In this document: positions 15,600 to 24,437 of the stretch, piece by piece
Layout: each line of letters starts with the position of its first letter
Position numbering within the stretch: the first letter of the stretch is position 1
Source of the DNA: Bradyrhizobium lablabi
Lineage (GTDB): Bacteria > Pseudomonadota > Alphaproteobacteria > Rhizobiales > Xanthobacteraceae
Direction of reading: 5' to 3'
Assembly: GCF_018129385.1 (NCBI RefSeq)
Contig: NZ_JAFCLN010000006.1
Coordinates: 124,001-188,000, forward strand
DNA length: 64,000 nucleotides
Program-made: the position numbers and the translations under genes
The notes under the pieces: generated by a model
Databases searched by the model: none
Seen by the model: only the letters and a program-made list of their open reading frames with translations
What the model was told of the DNA's origin: nothing

Positions 15600-16856
15600 A
15601 TGTTTGCTCCCGGGAGCTACCATGTCGCGGCAAAGCCATTCGCCGCCATCGCGATCTGGCTGGCAATGACCATTGCCGCCACGGGCGCGAGCGGCGACCC
15701 GAAATCCGCTGCCGGGCGTGACTGCGCCGCGCTGGCGAACGCGGTCACCTCGCAGGCAGCTGGCAGCAGCGCGGTGTTCGTGCGCAGCTATGAGCCGGGC
15801 GAAGGCGAAAGCAGCCTGCCGGCGGGACTGGCAACTTCCGCATTCGTCTACGACAACGCGCTGGCGGCCATCGCGCTTGTGGCCTGTGGCGATGTGAGCC
15901 GGGCCGTCCTGATCGGCAATGCCTTGAGCCGCGCGGTTCGCAGCGATCGCACCTTTGCGGACGGCCGCGTGCGCAATGCCTATCGCGCCGGACCGGTGGG
16001 CGAAGCCGGGCCTTTGCTGCCGGGCTGGTGGGACAACCGGCAAAAAATCTGGGCTGAAGATGCCGCCCAGGACGGCAGTTCGACCGGCAATGCCGGCTGG
16101 GTGATTCTGGCGTTGCTGACCCTGCATCAAGCCACCGGCGAGGCTGCCTTCATGGCGGATGCCGATCGGCTGATGAATTGGGTAACAGCCAATGTCTCCA
16201 CCGGGTCCGGTTTCCGCGGCGGCTTCCACGGCTACGACAGCCAGTCCGTGCCGCTCACCTGGATATCGACCGAGCATAACGCCGACATTCACGCGGCCGC
16301 GGCCTGGCTGTACCGCCTGACGGGCAAAGCCGGCCACGCAGAAGCCGCATCGCAGGCGCGCCGTTTCCTCGATCGGGCATTTGCCGGCGATCATTTCCTG
16401 CTCGGCACGAAGCCCGACGGCAGCCTCGCCGATCCCAAAATGCTCGCGCTCGACGTGCAGCTCTGGCCATGGATGGCCATCCCGGATGCGCCGGCGAAAT
16501 GGCGATCGGCCCTGGATTTCGCCGCACGCCATCTGGCCGCAGGCGACGGCTTCGACTTCAACGGCGACCGCGACGGCATGTGGGTTGAAGGCACTGCGCA
16601 AGCTGCGCTGGCCTACCGGATCGCGGGAAATCCGCAGAGAAGCGAGCAACTGCTCACGATGCTTGAAGCCGACCGCACGCCGTCGGGCTTGCTCAATGCG
16701 ACCCGAACGGCGCGGATTTCGACGGGTCTGTCAATCGACCCGACCAAACCGGTGGCGGACCTCTTTTACTTCAAGCGCCCCCATCTGGGAGCGACCGCAT
16801 GGGCCGCGCTGGCCGCCACCGCGTGGAATCCGTTTACCGGCAGAAAGGTGGAATGA
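15600..16856 (+). CDS. Exported (alpha/alpha)6-barrel protein, putative polysaccharide-active enzyme
   Basis: A 418-residue protein with an N-terminal signal (hydrophobic PFAAIAIWLAMTIAATGA). The rest is a series of paired helices with aromatic-rich loops: SAFVYDNALAAIALVACGD, GWWDNRQKIWAEDAA, GNAGWVILALLTLHQATG, STEHNADIHAAAAWLYRLTG, VEGTAQAALAYRIAG. Such repeats are typical of (alpha/alpha)6 glycosidases and epimerases; Glu and Asp near WVEGTAQ and TEHNAD could be catalytic. No specific glycoside hydrolase family could be named. It may trim or release the polymer in the periplasm, much as BcsZ does for cellulose. Its stop overlaps the synthase start. Confidence 0.6.
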   Translation: MFAPGSYHVAAKPFAAIAIWLAMTIAATGASGDPKSAAGRDCAALANAVTSQAAGSSAVFVRSYEPGEGESSLPAGLATSAFVYDNALAAIALVACGDVSRAVLIGNALSRAVRSDRTFADGRVRNAYRAGPVGEAGPLLPGWWDNRQKIWAEDAAQDGSSTGNAGWVILALLTLHQATGEAAFMADADRLMNWVTANVSTGSGFRGGFHGYDSQSVPLTWISTEHNADIHAAAAWLYRLTGKAGHAEAASQARRFLDRAFAGDHFLLGTKPDGSLADPKMLALDVQLWPWMAIPDAPAKWRSALDFAARHLAAGDGFDFNGDRDGMWVEGTAQAALAYRIAGNPQRSEQLLTMLEADRTPSGLLNATRTARISTGLSIDPTKPVADLFYFKRPHLGATAWAALAATAWNPFTGRKVE

Positions 16857-18829
16857 TGTTCGAAACCGCCGCAGACATCTCGTCCATTCTGTCGATCGAT
16901 ATCGGTCTGCTGATCGGATTGCTCGTGCTGGCGCGGCTGCTCGATCCGGCTCGAAGCCGCGACCGGATGCTGTTCGGAATAACTGCGGCAATGCTGCTGG
17001 TAATCTACGCCTTGTGGCGCTGGCATGACACGCTGCCCGCGTCCGCATCCTCGGTGGAGGGTTCGTGGCAATATCTGTTCTTTGCGTTCGAGGCGCTGGC
17101 GATCGCCTACACGCTGACGTCGATTGTCATCCTTTTCCGCAGCACCGATCGGTCGAGGCAGGCCGACGTCGCGCAGTATCAAATGGAGCAAGCCGGCCAA
17201 TTTCCCGCCGTCGATATCTTCATTTGCACCTATGACGAACCGCTCGAGGTGCTGGAAAGATCGATCCTGACGGCGCTGGCGCTGGATTACCCCAACGCTA
17301 CGGTCTGGGTTCTCGACGATACGAGGCGGACATGGCTGCGCGACTATTGCGCCGAGACGGGCGCGCGTTACGTCACGCGTTCCGACAACGAGAAGGCCAA
17401 GGCCGGAAACCTCAACAACGCATTGCGGGTCACCGCTGCGCAGACCAACTCTCCTGTCATCCTGGTGCTGGACGCTGATTTCGCCGTGCATCCAGATTTC
17501 CTGCGACGGACGGTCGGATTGCTGCTTTCGAAGCCGCAGGTTGGCGTGGTCCAGACTCCGCAATTCTACTGCAATCCCGATCCGATTCAGCACAACCTGC
17601 TGGCCGCGCAGAGCTGGGTGGACGATCAGCGGTTCTTCTTCGATGTATTTCAGCCCGCTAAGGATGGCTGGGGATGCGCGTTCTGCGTCGGCACCTCGTT
17701 CGTCGTCCGCCGCGACCTGTTGACCGAGCTCGGCGGATTTCCGGATCAGGCGATCTCGGAAGACATCAATCTGACCTATGCGCTGCTGGCGAAAGGCTTT
17801 GAGACCTGGTGGCTGAACGAGAGACTAAGCACCGGATTGTCCGCCGAGGGCATACCCGAATACATCACGCAACGAAGCCGCTGGTGCCTCGGAACGATCC
17901 AGGTCGCCCTGCTTCGCGATGGTCCACTGCTTGGATCCGGATTTTCGCTGATTCAGCGATGGCAATATCTGCACGGCATTATGAACTGGCTGTGCAAGCC
18001 GTATCTGGTCCTGCTGCTGGTGGCGCCTTCGATCTACTGGTTTGCCGGCATTCCAGCATTCGAGGCGGATTACCTCTCATTCCTGCGATACGGGCTGCCG
18101 GCGCTGCTCGGCCAGATGATCTACATGGCCTGGGTTTCGCGATCGCGGACGCTGCCGCTATTCATGGAAGCAACCCACGCGATTTCCGCCTTTGCGGTGA
18201 CCGCCACGCTGGTAAGCGCCGCCGTAAAGCCGTTCGGCAGGCCGTTCAAGATCACCAACAAAGGCGGCGACCGCTCGGAGCCGACGACCCACTGGAAATT
18301 CGCGGCGCTGTTCGGGCTCATCTCGCTGAGCTCCGCCGCGAGCATCGTGTGGGCATTTGTTTCCCCCTACGCGGCGAGCGAAATCTCCCCGCTCGATTTT
18401 TTCAACCTGCTGTGGGCCGGCGTCGCGATGCTGATCGCATTCATCGCGTTCCTGGTCTGCTTCGAGCTGGGGCGCGGCGAGATGCTATTCGACGTCAACG
18501 AAGCGGTTCACCTTGCATCGGGCAGCGAAATCATTCGCGGACGTCTGACGGTGCTGTCGACATCGAGCGCCCGCATGTTTTGTGAAGGAAGGTCTGCGCA
18601 GCTGATGACCGGGTTTGCGCGGCTTCACCTCGACTTACTGGGCTGGATCGATGCAGAGATTGCAGACCGCAACGATACTTTCATCGGATTGCGGCTTCGG
18701 CCGACTGCTGCGCAAGGCAAGACGCTCGCAACCTGGCTGTTCGGCTTGCTGGATGAGAACGTTGCCAGTACGGCGAGTATGACCGGGACGCTCGCCGGAA
18801 CGATCCGGAAGGGCTGGCGGGGCGGATAG
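16853..18829 (+). CDS. Processive family-2 glycosyltransferase, beta-glucan synthase type (BgsA/BcsA-like)
   Basis: A 658-residue inner-membrane synthase. About three N-terminal helices are followed by a cytosolic GT2 domain and about five more helices. All catalytic motifs of processive beta-glycan synthases are present: Asp128 in TYDEP, DAD at 207-209, SED at 302-304 and QRSRW at 340-344. The C-terminal 120 residues resemble the PilZ region of BcsA in position, but I see no RxxxR motif and only LSTSSARM where D/NxSxxG is expected. BgsA of Sinorhizobium makes mixed-linkage beta-glucan and has a c-di-GMP-responsive, non-PilZ C-terminus. That is the closest known match I can propose. Start chosen at ATGA overlap with a GGTGG upstream. 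Confidence 0.82.
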   Translation: MMFETAADISSILSIDIGLLIGLLVLARLLDPARSRDRMLFGITAAMLLVIYALWRWHDTLPASASSVEGSWQYLFFAFEALAIAYTLTSIVILFRSTDRSRQADVAQYQMEQAGQFPAVDIFICTYDEPLEVLERSILTALALDYPNATVWVLDDTRRTWLRDYCAETGARYVTRSDNEKAKAGNLNNALRVTAAQTNSPVILVLDADFAVHPDFLRRTVGLLLSKPQVGVVQTPQFYCNPDPIQHNLLAAQSWVDDQRFFFDVFQPAKDGWGCAFCVGTSFVVRRDLLTELGGFPDQAISEDINLTYALLAKGFETWWLNERLSTGLSAEGIPEYITQRSRWCLGTIQVALLRDGPLLGSGFSLIQRWQYLHGIMNWLCKPYLVLLLVAPSIYWFAGIPAFEADYLSFLRYGLPALLGQMIYMAWVSRSRTLPLFMEATHAISAFAVTATLVSAAVKPFGRPFKITNKGGDRSEPTTHWKFAALFGLISLSSAASIVWAFVSPYAASEISPLDFFNLLWAGVAMLIAFIAFLVCFELGRGEMLFDVNEAVHLASGSEIIRGRLTVLSTSSARMFCEGRSAQLMTGFARLHLDLLGWIDAEIADRNDTFIGLRLRPTAAQGKTLATWLFGLLDENVASTASMTGTLAGTIRKGWRGG

Positions 18830-18852
18830 GCGCCCCGTCCGGGATACGAGAG

Positions 18853-19599
18853 CTACCCGCCCATCTTCGCGACCAACGCGTCGGACACCTCGAAATTGGC
18901 GTAGACGTTCTGCACGTCGTCGTGCTCGTTGAGCAGGTCCATCAGCTTGAGCAGCTTTTCGCCGGTCTCGTCGTCGACCGCGACGGTGTTTTGCGGCTTC
19001 CAGGTCAGCGCGGCCTTGCGGGCTTCGCCGAACTTTGCCTCCAGCGCTTTTGCCACCTCGCGAAAGGTCTCCTGCGAGGCGTAGACCTCGTGGCCCGCTT
19101 CGCTGGAGACCACGTCATCGGCGCCGGCCTCGATGGCGGCGTCGAGCATCGCATCGTCGGAGGCGACGCTATGGTCGTACTCGATGATGCCGGTGCGGTC
19201 GAACATGAAGGCGACCGAGCCGGTTTCGCCGAGATTGCCGCCCGATTTGGTGAAGAAGGAGCGGATGTCGGAGGCGGCACGGTTGCGGTTGTCGGTCAGC
19301 GCCTCGACGATGACGGCGACGCCGCCGGGGCCGTAGCCCTCGTAGCGGATCTCGTCATAGTTCTCGCCCTCGTTGCCCGCCGCCTTCTTGACCGCGCGCT
19401 CGATATTGTCCTTCGGCATGTTCTCCTGGCGCGCCGCGACGATGGCCGCGCGCAGGCGGGGGTTCATGGCCGGGTCCGGCGTTCCCAGCTTGGCGGCCAC
19501 GGTAATTTCCCGCGCCAGCTTGCCGAAAAGCTTCGACTTCTGAGCGTCCTGGCGCCCCTTGCGGTGCATGATGTTCTTGAATTGGGAATGGCCGGCCAT
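18853..19599 (-). CDS. yebC: YebC/PmpR family protein
   Basis: A 248-residue protein of the standard length, opening [20 protein letters not shown], the invariant YebC start. It contains [40 protein letters not shown] and FDRTGIIEY. The family was first described as transcriptional regulators, and some members are now reported to help translation of proline-rich stretches. In many alphaproteobacteria it is next to ruvC; here it is five kilobases away, separated by the polysaccharide operon. It is convergent with the GT2 gene. Confidence 0.93.
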   Translation of the reverse strand: MAGHSQFKNIMHRKGRQDAQKSKLFGKLAREITVAAKLGTPDPAMNPRLRAAIVAARQENMPKDNIERAVKKAAGNEGENYDEIRYEGYGPGGVAVIVEALTDNRNRAASDIRSFFTKSGGNLGETGSVAFMFDRTGIIEYDHSVASDDAMLDAAIEAGADDVVSSEAGHEVYASQETFREVAKALEAKFGEARKAALTWKPQNTVAVDDETGEKLLKLMDLLNEHDDVQNVYANFEVSDALVAKMGG

Positions 19600-19809
19600 G
19601 CGGGGTCTCTTCGGAAATCGTCCGGGAAATGAGGGTGGAAGCGCGGCTTATAGGCCGCCAAACGGGCAAAATCAAAGACTTGGGGGCTTTTTTGGACCCG
19701 CGGCTGGGCCTGCGGCAATGCGTCTGCCGGAATATCAGGCACTTGTTAACCATGACTTAGTGCCCGGATGAGATGATCCCGCGCGGATTTCAACCAGCAA
19801 GAGATGGTC

Positions 19810-21567
19810 ATGGCATTCGGCTTGTTTCGAAAGCGTCAGCCGGAACCGCCGGCGCCTGCCGCCGCGAAAGCCCCCTCCCCGGCGGCTGCGGCCAATATGC
19901 CGGCCGTGCCGGAGAGCGATTCGGCCAGGGAAATCCTCGATCTTCTGGACCTCGAGCTCGGCGCCATGATCCGCCAGCTCGAGAAGGCGGCCAATTCGGT
20001 CGCCGGCGGTGCGGAAGCCACCGCGGCGACGCTGGCCACCATCCGCCAGCGCACCGATGCGCTGACCGGCCGCACCAGCGCGGCGCAATCGACCGCCACC
20101 ATCTTCTCGCAGGCCGCCGACAAGTTCACCCATTCGGCCGACGGCATCGGCACGCAGGTGCGCAATGCCGGCAAGCTCGCCGACCAGGCCAGCGCGGCGG
20201 CGCGCGAGGCCAGCGCCAATGTCGATCGTCTGCGAGAATCTTCCGCTGCGATCGGCAACGTCGTCAATCTGATCGCGCAGATCGCGCGCCAGACCACGCT
20301 GCTGGCGCTCAATTCCACCATCGAGGCAGCGCGCGCGGGCGAAGCCGGGCGCGGCTTTGCAGTGGTCGCGACCGAAGTGAAGGCGCTGGCGGTCCAGACC
20401 CAGCAGGCGACCGAAGAGATTTCCAAGAAGATCGAGGCACTACAGCGCGATGCCGCGGGTTCGGTCGATGCCGTCCATCGCATCTCGCAGGCGATCGAGG
20501 CGATCCGGCCGGTGTTCGAAAACGTCAACGGTGCGGTCAACGAGCAGAACCAGACCACCGGCGAGATGAGCCAGAACGTCGCTTCCACCTCCAGCTTCAT
20601 CTCTTCGGTCGGCGACAGCGCCGCCGAAATCGATTCCGCCACCAAGGAGGCCGAGACCCACGGCGAGACCGTTGCGAAGGCCGGCAAGTCGGTGACGATG
20701 TTTGCGCAAAAGCTGAAATCGCGCTGCGCCGTGCTGCTGCGGCAAGGCGAAGGCGCTGCGCGGCGGAAGGCCGAGCCGCTGCCGTGCAGCCTCAACATCG
20801 AAATCCAGACGCCACGTGGTGCGGTCACGGCGCCGGTCTATGAAATCTCGATGGAAGGCATCTTGATCAGCGGACCGGACTCCGAACGGCTACAGTCGCG
20901 CGAAAGCCTTGCTGCGACGCTACAGGACGTCGGGCCGTGCCGGATCCGCATCGGCGAGCGGTCGAAGGCCGGCACGCGCGCGCAGTTCGAGCGGCCGGAT
21001 GCGGCCCTGATCGACAGGCTCGAAGACAAATTGTGGGCGATCCAGGACGAGAACACCGAATTCGTCGCCCGCGCCCTGGAAGCCGGCGCTGCGCTGACAA
21101 AGATTTTTGAGAACGGCATCGCCAGCGGCGCGATCTCGATGGACGACATGTTCGACGAAAACTATGTCGAGATCGCAGGCACCAATCCGGTGCAGCATCG
21201 CACAAAGATCCTCGATTGGGCGGACCGCGCGCTGCCGCCCTTCCAGGAAGCCTTCCTTGCCAGGGATCAGCGGATGGCGTTCGCCGCCATGATCGACCGC
21301 AACGGCTATCTGCCCGTGCACAACAAGATTTACTCGCATCCGCAGCGGCCGGGCGACGTCGCCTTCAACACCGCCAACAGCCGCAACCGCCGCATCTTCA
21401 ACGACCCCGCGGGCCTTGCCGCCGGGCGCAACCAGCGCGCCTATCTGGTGCAGACCTATGCCCGCGACATGGGCAACGGGAAATTGATCATGATGCGCGA
21501 GATCGACGTGCCAGTGCGCGTGCGCGGCCGGCACTGGGGCGGTTTTCGCACGGCCTACAAGCTGTAG
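19810..21567 (+). CDS. Soluble methyl-accepting chemotaxis protein with C-terminal PilZ-like and ligand-type domains
   Basis: A 585-residue protein with no membrane segment. A Pro/Ala-rich N-terminus (residues 8-35) precedes a long coiled-coil MCP signalling domain. The hairpin tip is [19 protein letters not shown] (about residues 170-190), the CheA/CheW contact. After residue 315 come [20 protein letters not shown] and MEGILISGP, which look like a PilZ-type beta barrel without a clear RxxxR. The C-terminus ([32 protein letters not shown]) resembles a cytosolic sensory domain seen in other alphaproteobacterial chemoreceptors. It is probably a cytoplasmic energy or redox sensor. The second ATG is chosen because the first is too close to AGAG. 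Confidence 0.82.
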   Translation: MAFGLFRKRQPEPPAPAAAKAPSPAAAANMPAVPESDSAREILDLLDLELGAMIRQLEKAANSVAGGAEATAATLATIRQRTDALTGRTSAAQSTATIFSQAADKFTHSADGIGTQVRNAGKLADQASAAAREASANVDRLRESSAAIGNVVNLIAQIARQTTLLALNSTIEAARAGEAGRGFAVVATEVKALAVQTQQATEEISKKIEALQRDAAGSVDAVHRISQAIEAIRPVFENVNGAVNEQNQTTGEMSQNVASTSSFISSVGDSAAEIDSATKEAETHGETVAKAGKSVTMFAQKLKSRCAVLLRQGEGAARRKAEPLPCSLNIEIQTPRGAVTAPVYEISMEGILISGPDSERLQSRESLAATLQDVGPCRIRIGERSKAGTRAQFERPDAALIDRLEDKLWAIQDENTEFVARALEAGAALTKIFENGIASGAISMDDMFDENYVEIAGTNPVQHRTKILDWADRALPPFQEAFLARDQRMAFAAMIDRNGYLPVHNKIYSHPQRPGDVAFNTANSRNRRIFNDPAGLAAGRNQRAYLVQTYARDMGNGKLIMMREIDVPVRVRGRHWGGFRTAYKL

Positions 21568-21800
21568 ACGCGACGCCCCGTCGCAACCGCTTACCGGCTG
21601 ATCGATTCTTGTTCACATCCCCGTCATTGAGCGCGCCTATCTGCACGCAAAATGACAATCATCATCTCAAGTCGCCGAAAAGCTGCGCAAATTTTTTACG
21701 AAATCGCACGGCAAATCAGCTCTGCGAAAAAAGTCGTATGCCTCCGCTCGCGCGGCCAAGCTATATGATGCTGCCGCAACGCGATAAGGGGGATTTTGTG

Positions 21801-22265
21801 ATGGCAACGACGCTCACGATCAACGGCGAAGCCAAATCATTCGATGCACCTGCGGATATGCCCCTGCTCTGGGTGCTGCGCGACGTCCTCGGCATGACCG
21901 GCACGAAATTCGGCTGCGGCATCGCGCAATGCGGCGCCTGCACCGTGCATATCGACGGCCAGCCGGTGCGCTCCTGCGTGCTGCCGGTGGGGTCGCTGTC
22001 CGGCCGCAGCGTCACGACCATCGAAGGCATCGGTGCGACGCCGGCCGGTGCGAAGGTGCAAAAGGCCTGGCTCGATCTCGAAGTAATCCAGTGCGGCTAT
22101 TGCCAGTCCGGCCAGGTCATGTCGGCGGCGGCGCTGCTGGCAGCGACTCCCAATCCAGACGACTCCGACATCGACGCCGCGATGTCCGGCAATATCTGCC
22201 GCTGCGGTACTTACGTGCGCATCCGCGCCGCCATCAAGCAGGCGGCATCCGGCCGTCAATCGTAG
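21801..22265 (+). CDS. iorA: Isoquinoline 1-oxidoreductase-type [2Fe-2S] subunit (xanthine oxidase family)
   Basis: A 154-residue iron-sulfur subunit. The first plant-type cluster motif is [21 protein letters not shown]. The second cluster is bound by CGYCQSGQ and CRCGTY. The length and order match IorA and related aldehyde dehydrogenase small subunits. It passes electrons from the molybdenum subunit encoded next to the c-type cytochrome encoded third. AAGGGGGA precedes the start. The substrate cannot be told from sequence; N-heterocycles and aldehydes are known for the family. Confidence 0.88.
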   Translation: MATTLTINGEAKSFDAPADMPLLWVLRDVLGMTGTKFGCGIAQCGACTVHIDGQPVRSCVLPVGSLSGRSVTTIEGIGATPAGAKVQKAWLDLEVIQCGYCQSGQVMSAAALLAATPNPDDSDIDAAMSGNICRCGTYVRIRAAIKQAASGRQS

Positions 22266-22277
22266 GGAGCGCGCGCC

Positions 22278-24437
22278 ATGACCATCGACATCTCACGCCG
22301 CGCCGTTCTCACCGGCGGCCTCGCCACCGGTTTCCTGCTCGCCTTTCACATGCCCTTGCGCGCAGGCAACGAGCCGGTGCAGCCGCCCGACGTCACCGAA
22401 GGAAAATTCGCGCCCAATGCCTTCATTCGCATCGATCCGGCCGGCAACACCATACTGATCATGCCGCAGGTCGAGATGGGCCAGGGCATCTACACCTCGA
22501 TTGCGATGATTTTGGCCGAAGAGTTGGATGCCGATTTCTCGCGCGTGTCCTTGCTGGCAGCGCCCGCCAACGAGAAACTGTACGCCAATCCGGACTTCGG
22601 CGTTCAGGCAACCGGTGGCTCCACATCGGTCCGGGCGTTCTGGAAGCCGCTGCGCACCGCCGGCGCCAGCGCGCGCGCCATGCTGGTGCAGGCTGCCGCC
22701 GAGCAATGGCAGGTCGAACCGGCGAGTTGCACGGCGTCGAATGGCGAGGTCATGCATCAGGGCAGCGGACGCAAGCTTTCCTATGGCGCTCTGGCGCTCG
22801 CCGCGAGCAGCCAGACGCCGCCGAAGGATGTCGCGGTGAAAGATCCGAAGGATTTCGTGCTGATCGGAAAGTCGCTGAAGCGGCTGGACACACCGGAGAA
22901 GGTCAACGGCAAGGCCGTGTACGGCATCGACGCGATGCTTCCCGGCATGAAATTCGCCACGCTGGCGCAGTGTCCCGTGTTCGGCGGCAAGGTCGGCAGG
23001 GTCGACGACAGCGCAGCGAAGAAAATCCCGGGCGTGCGGCAGATCGTCGTGCTCGACGACACGGTCGCCGTCGTCGGCGATCACATGTGGGCGGCGAAAA
23101 AGGGCCTCGAAGCACTCAAGATTGATTGGAACGAGGGACCCAACGCAAAAATCGGCTCGGCGGAAATCTGGGCCGACCTGCGCGCGGCGATCGAAAAAGA
23201 CGGCGTGGTGGCGAAATCGGAAGGCGATATCGCCAAGGGCCTCGCCACCGGCGACAAATTCGAGGCGTCATTCGAACTGCCGTTCCTCGCGCATGCGACG
23301 ATGGAGCCGCTCAGCGCCACCGTGCACGTCAAGCCGGATTCCTGCGAAATCTGGACCGGCACGCAGATCATGGCGCGGGTGCAGTCGGAAGCGGCAAAGG
23401 CGGCCGGGCTCCCGGTCGAGAAAGTGGTCGTCAACAATCACCTGCTCGGCGGCGGTTTTGGCCGCAAGCTCGAGCCCGACATGGTGGTCGCGGCCGTTCG
23501 CATCGCCAAGCAGGTCGACGGGCCGGTCAAGGTGGTGTGGACCCGCGAAGAGGACATCCAGCACGACATTTACCGCCCGGTCTATCGCGATACGATTGCC
23601 GCCAGCTTGTCCGGCGGCAAGGTGGTGGGCTGGAAATACAAGATCGCGGGGGCCGCCATCCTCGCGCGCTGGCTGCCGCCGGCCTTCCAGAAGGGAATCG
23701 ACATCGATGCCGTCGACAGCGCCGTCGACGCACCCTACGACATCCCGAATTTCCACGTCGAGTATGTGCGTGCCGAACCGCCGGCAGTGCCGACCGGGTT
23801 CTGGCGCGGGGTCGGCCCCAACAACAACGTGTTTGCCACCGAATGCTTCATGGATGAACTGGCGCGCAAGGCGGGCAAGGACCCGGTTGAATTCCGCCGC
23901 TCGATGCTCGCCACCAAGCCGCGCTTCCTGTCGGTGCTCAATCTCGCCGCGGAGAAGGCCAATTGGGGCCAGAAGCTGCCGCCGCGCGTCGGGCAGGGCG
24001 TGTGTTTGCAGCCGTCTTTCGCAAGCTGCATCGCCACCGTGGTGGAAGCGGAAGTCGATGAGCACGGCGAGATCAAATTGCGCCGCGCGGTCTCGGTGGT
24101 CGACACCGGCATCGCGGTCAACCCCGATACCATCATGGCACAGATCGAGGGTGGGCTGATCTTCGGCTTCACGGCTGCGCTCTATGGCGAGATTACCATC
24201 GACAAGGGGCGAGTCCGGCAATCCAACTTCAACGACTACCGGATGCTGCGTATCGATCAGGCACCGAAGATCGAGGTGCATGTGGTGAAAAGCGGTGAAG
24301 CACCCGGCGGCATCGGCGAAGCCGGCGTGACGGCGTCGGCACCGGCGCTGCGCAACGCAATCTATTCCGCAACCGGCGTGGCGTTGCGGCGGCTGCCGAT
24401 TGACCGTTCCCTGCTGGCGGTTGGGAGGAAGGCATGA
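22278..24437 (+). CDS. iorB: Molybdopterin-binding oxidoreductase large subunit, isoquinoline/aldehyde oxidoreductase type
   Basis: A 719-residue subunit with a Tat signal (ISRRAVLTGGLATGFLLAF), so the complex is periplasmic. Molybdenum cofactor motifs include QVEMGQGIYTS, NNHLLGGGFGRKLE and WRGVGPNNN. The catalytic Glu is in GGIGEAGVTASAPAL, as in the xanthine oxidase family. There is no FAD subunit gene, which fits IorAB-type enzymes that use cytochrome c instead. It overlaps the cytochrome gene by ATGA. The family includes isoquinoline, nicotinate and membrane-bound aldehyde dehydrogenases. Confidence 0.88.
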   Translation: MTIDISRRAVLTGGLATGFLLAFHMPLRAGNEPVQPPDVTEGKFAPNAFIRIDPAGNTILIMPQVEMGQGIYTSIAMILAEELDADFSRVSLLAAPANEKLYANPDFGVQATGGSTSVRAFWKPLRTAGASARAMLVQAAAEQWQVEPASCTASNGEVMHQGSGRKLSYGALALAASSQTPPKDVAVKDPKDFVLIGKSLKRLDTPEKVNGKAVYGIDAMLPGMKFATLAQCPVFGGKVGRVDDSAAKKIPGVRQIVVLDDTVAVVGDHMWAAKKGLEALKIDWNEGPNAKIGSAEIWADLRAAIEKDGVVAKSEGDIAKGLATGDKFEASFELPFLAHATMEPLSATVHVKPDSCEIWTGTQIMARVQSEAAKAAGLPVEKVVVNNHLLGGGFGRKLEPDMVVAAVRIAKQVDGPVKVVWTREEDIQHDIYRPVYRDTIAASLSGGKVVGWKYKIAGAAILARWLPPAFQKGIDIDAVDSAVDAPYDIPNFHVEYVRAEPPAVPTGFWRGVGPNNNVFATECFMDELARKAGKDPVEFRRSMLATKPRFLSVLNLAAEKANWGQKLPPRVGQGVCLQPSFASCIATVVEAEVDEHGEIKLRRAVSVVDTGIAVNPDTIMAQIEGGLIFGFTAALYGEITIDKGRVRQSNFNDYRMLRIDQAPKIEVHVVKSGEAPGGIGEAGVTASAPALRNAIYSATGVALRRLPIDRSLLAVGRKA

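Noticed and set aside
14427..16649. Open frame of 740 codons on the minus strand
   Set aside because: Antisense to the HlyD and barrel-protein genes, which have signal peptides, ribosome sites and tight junctions; no motif in the antisense product.
14175..18829. Bacterial cellulose synthase (bcs) operon
   Set aside because: No BcsB, BcsC or BcsZ of recognisable type, and the synthase lacks a clear PilZ; an HlyD adaptor takes the place of BcsB.
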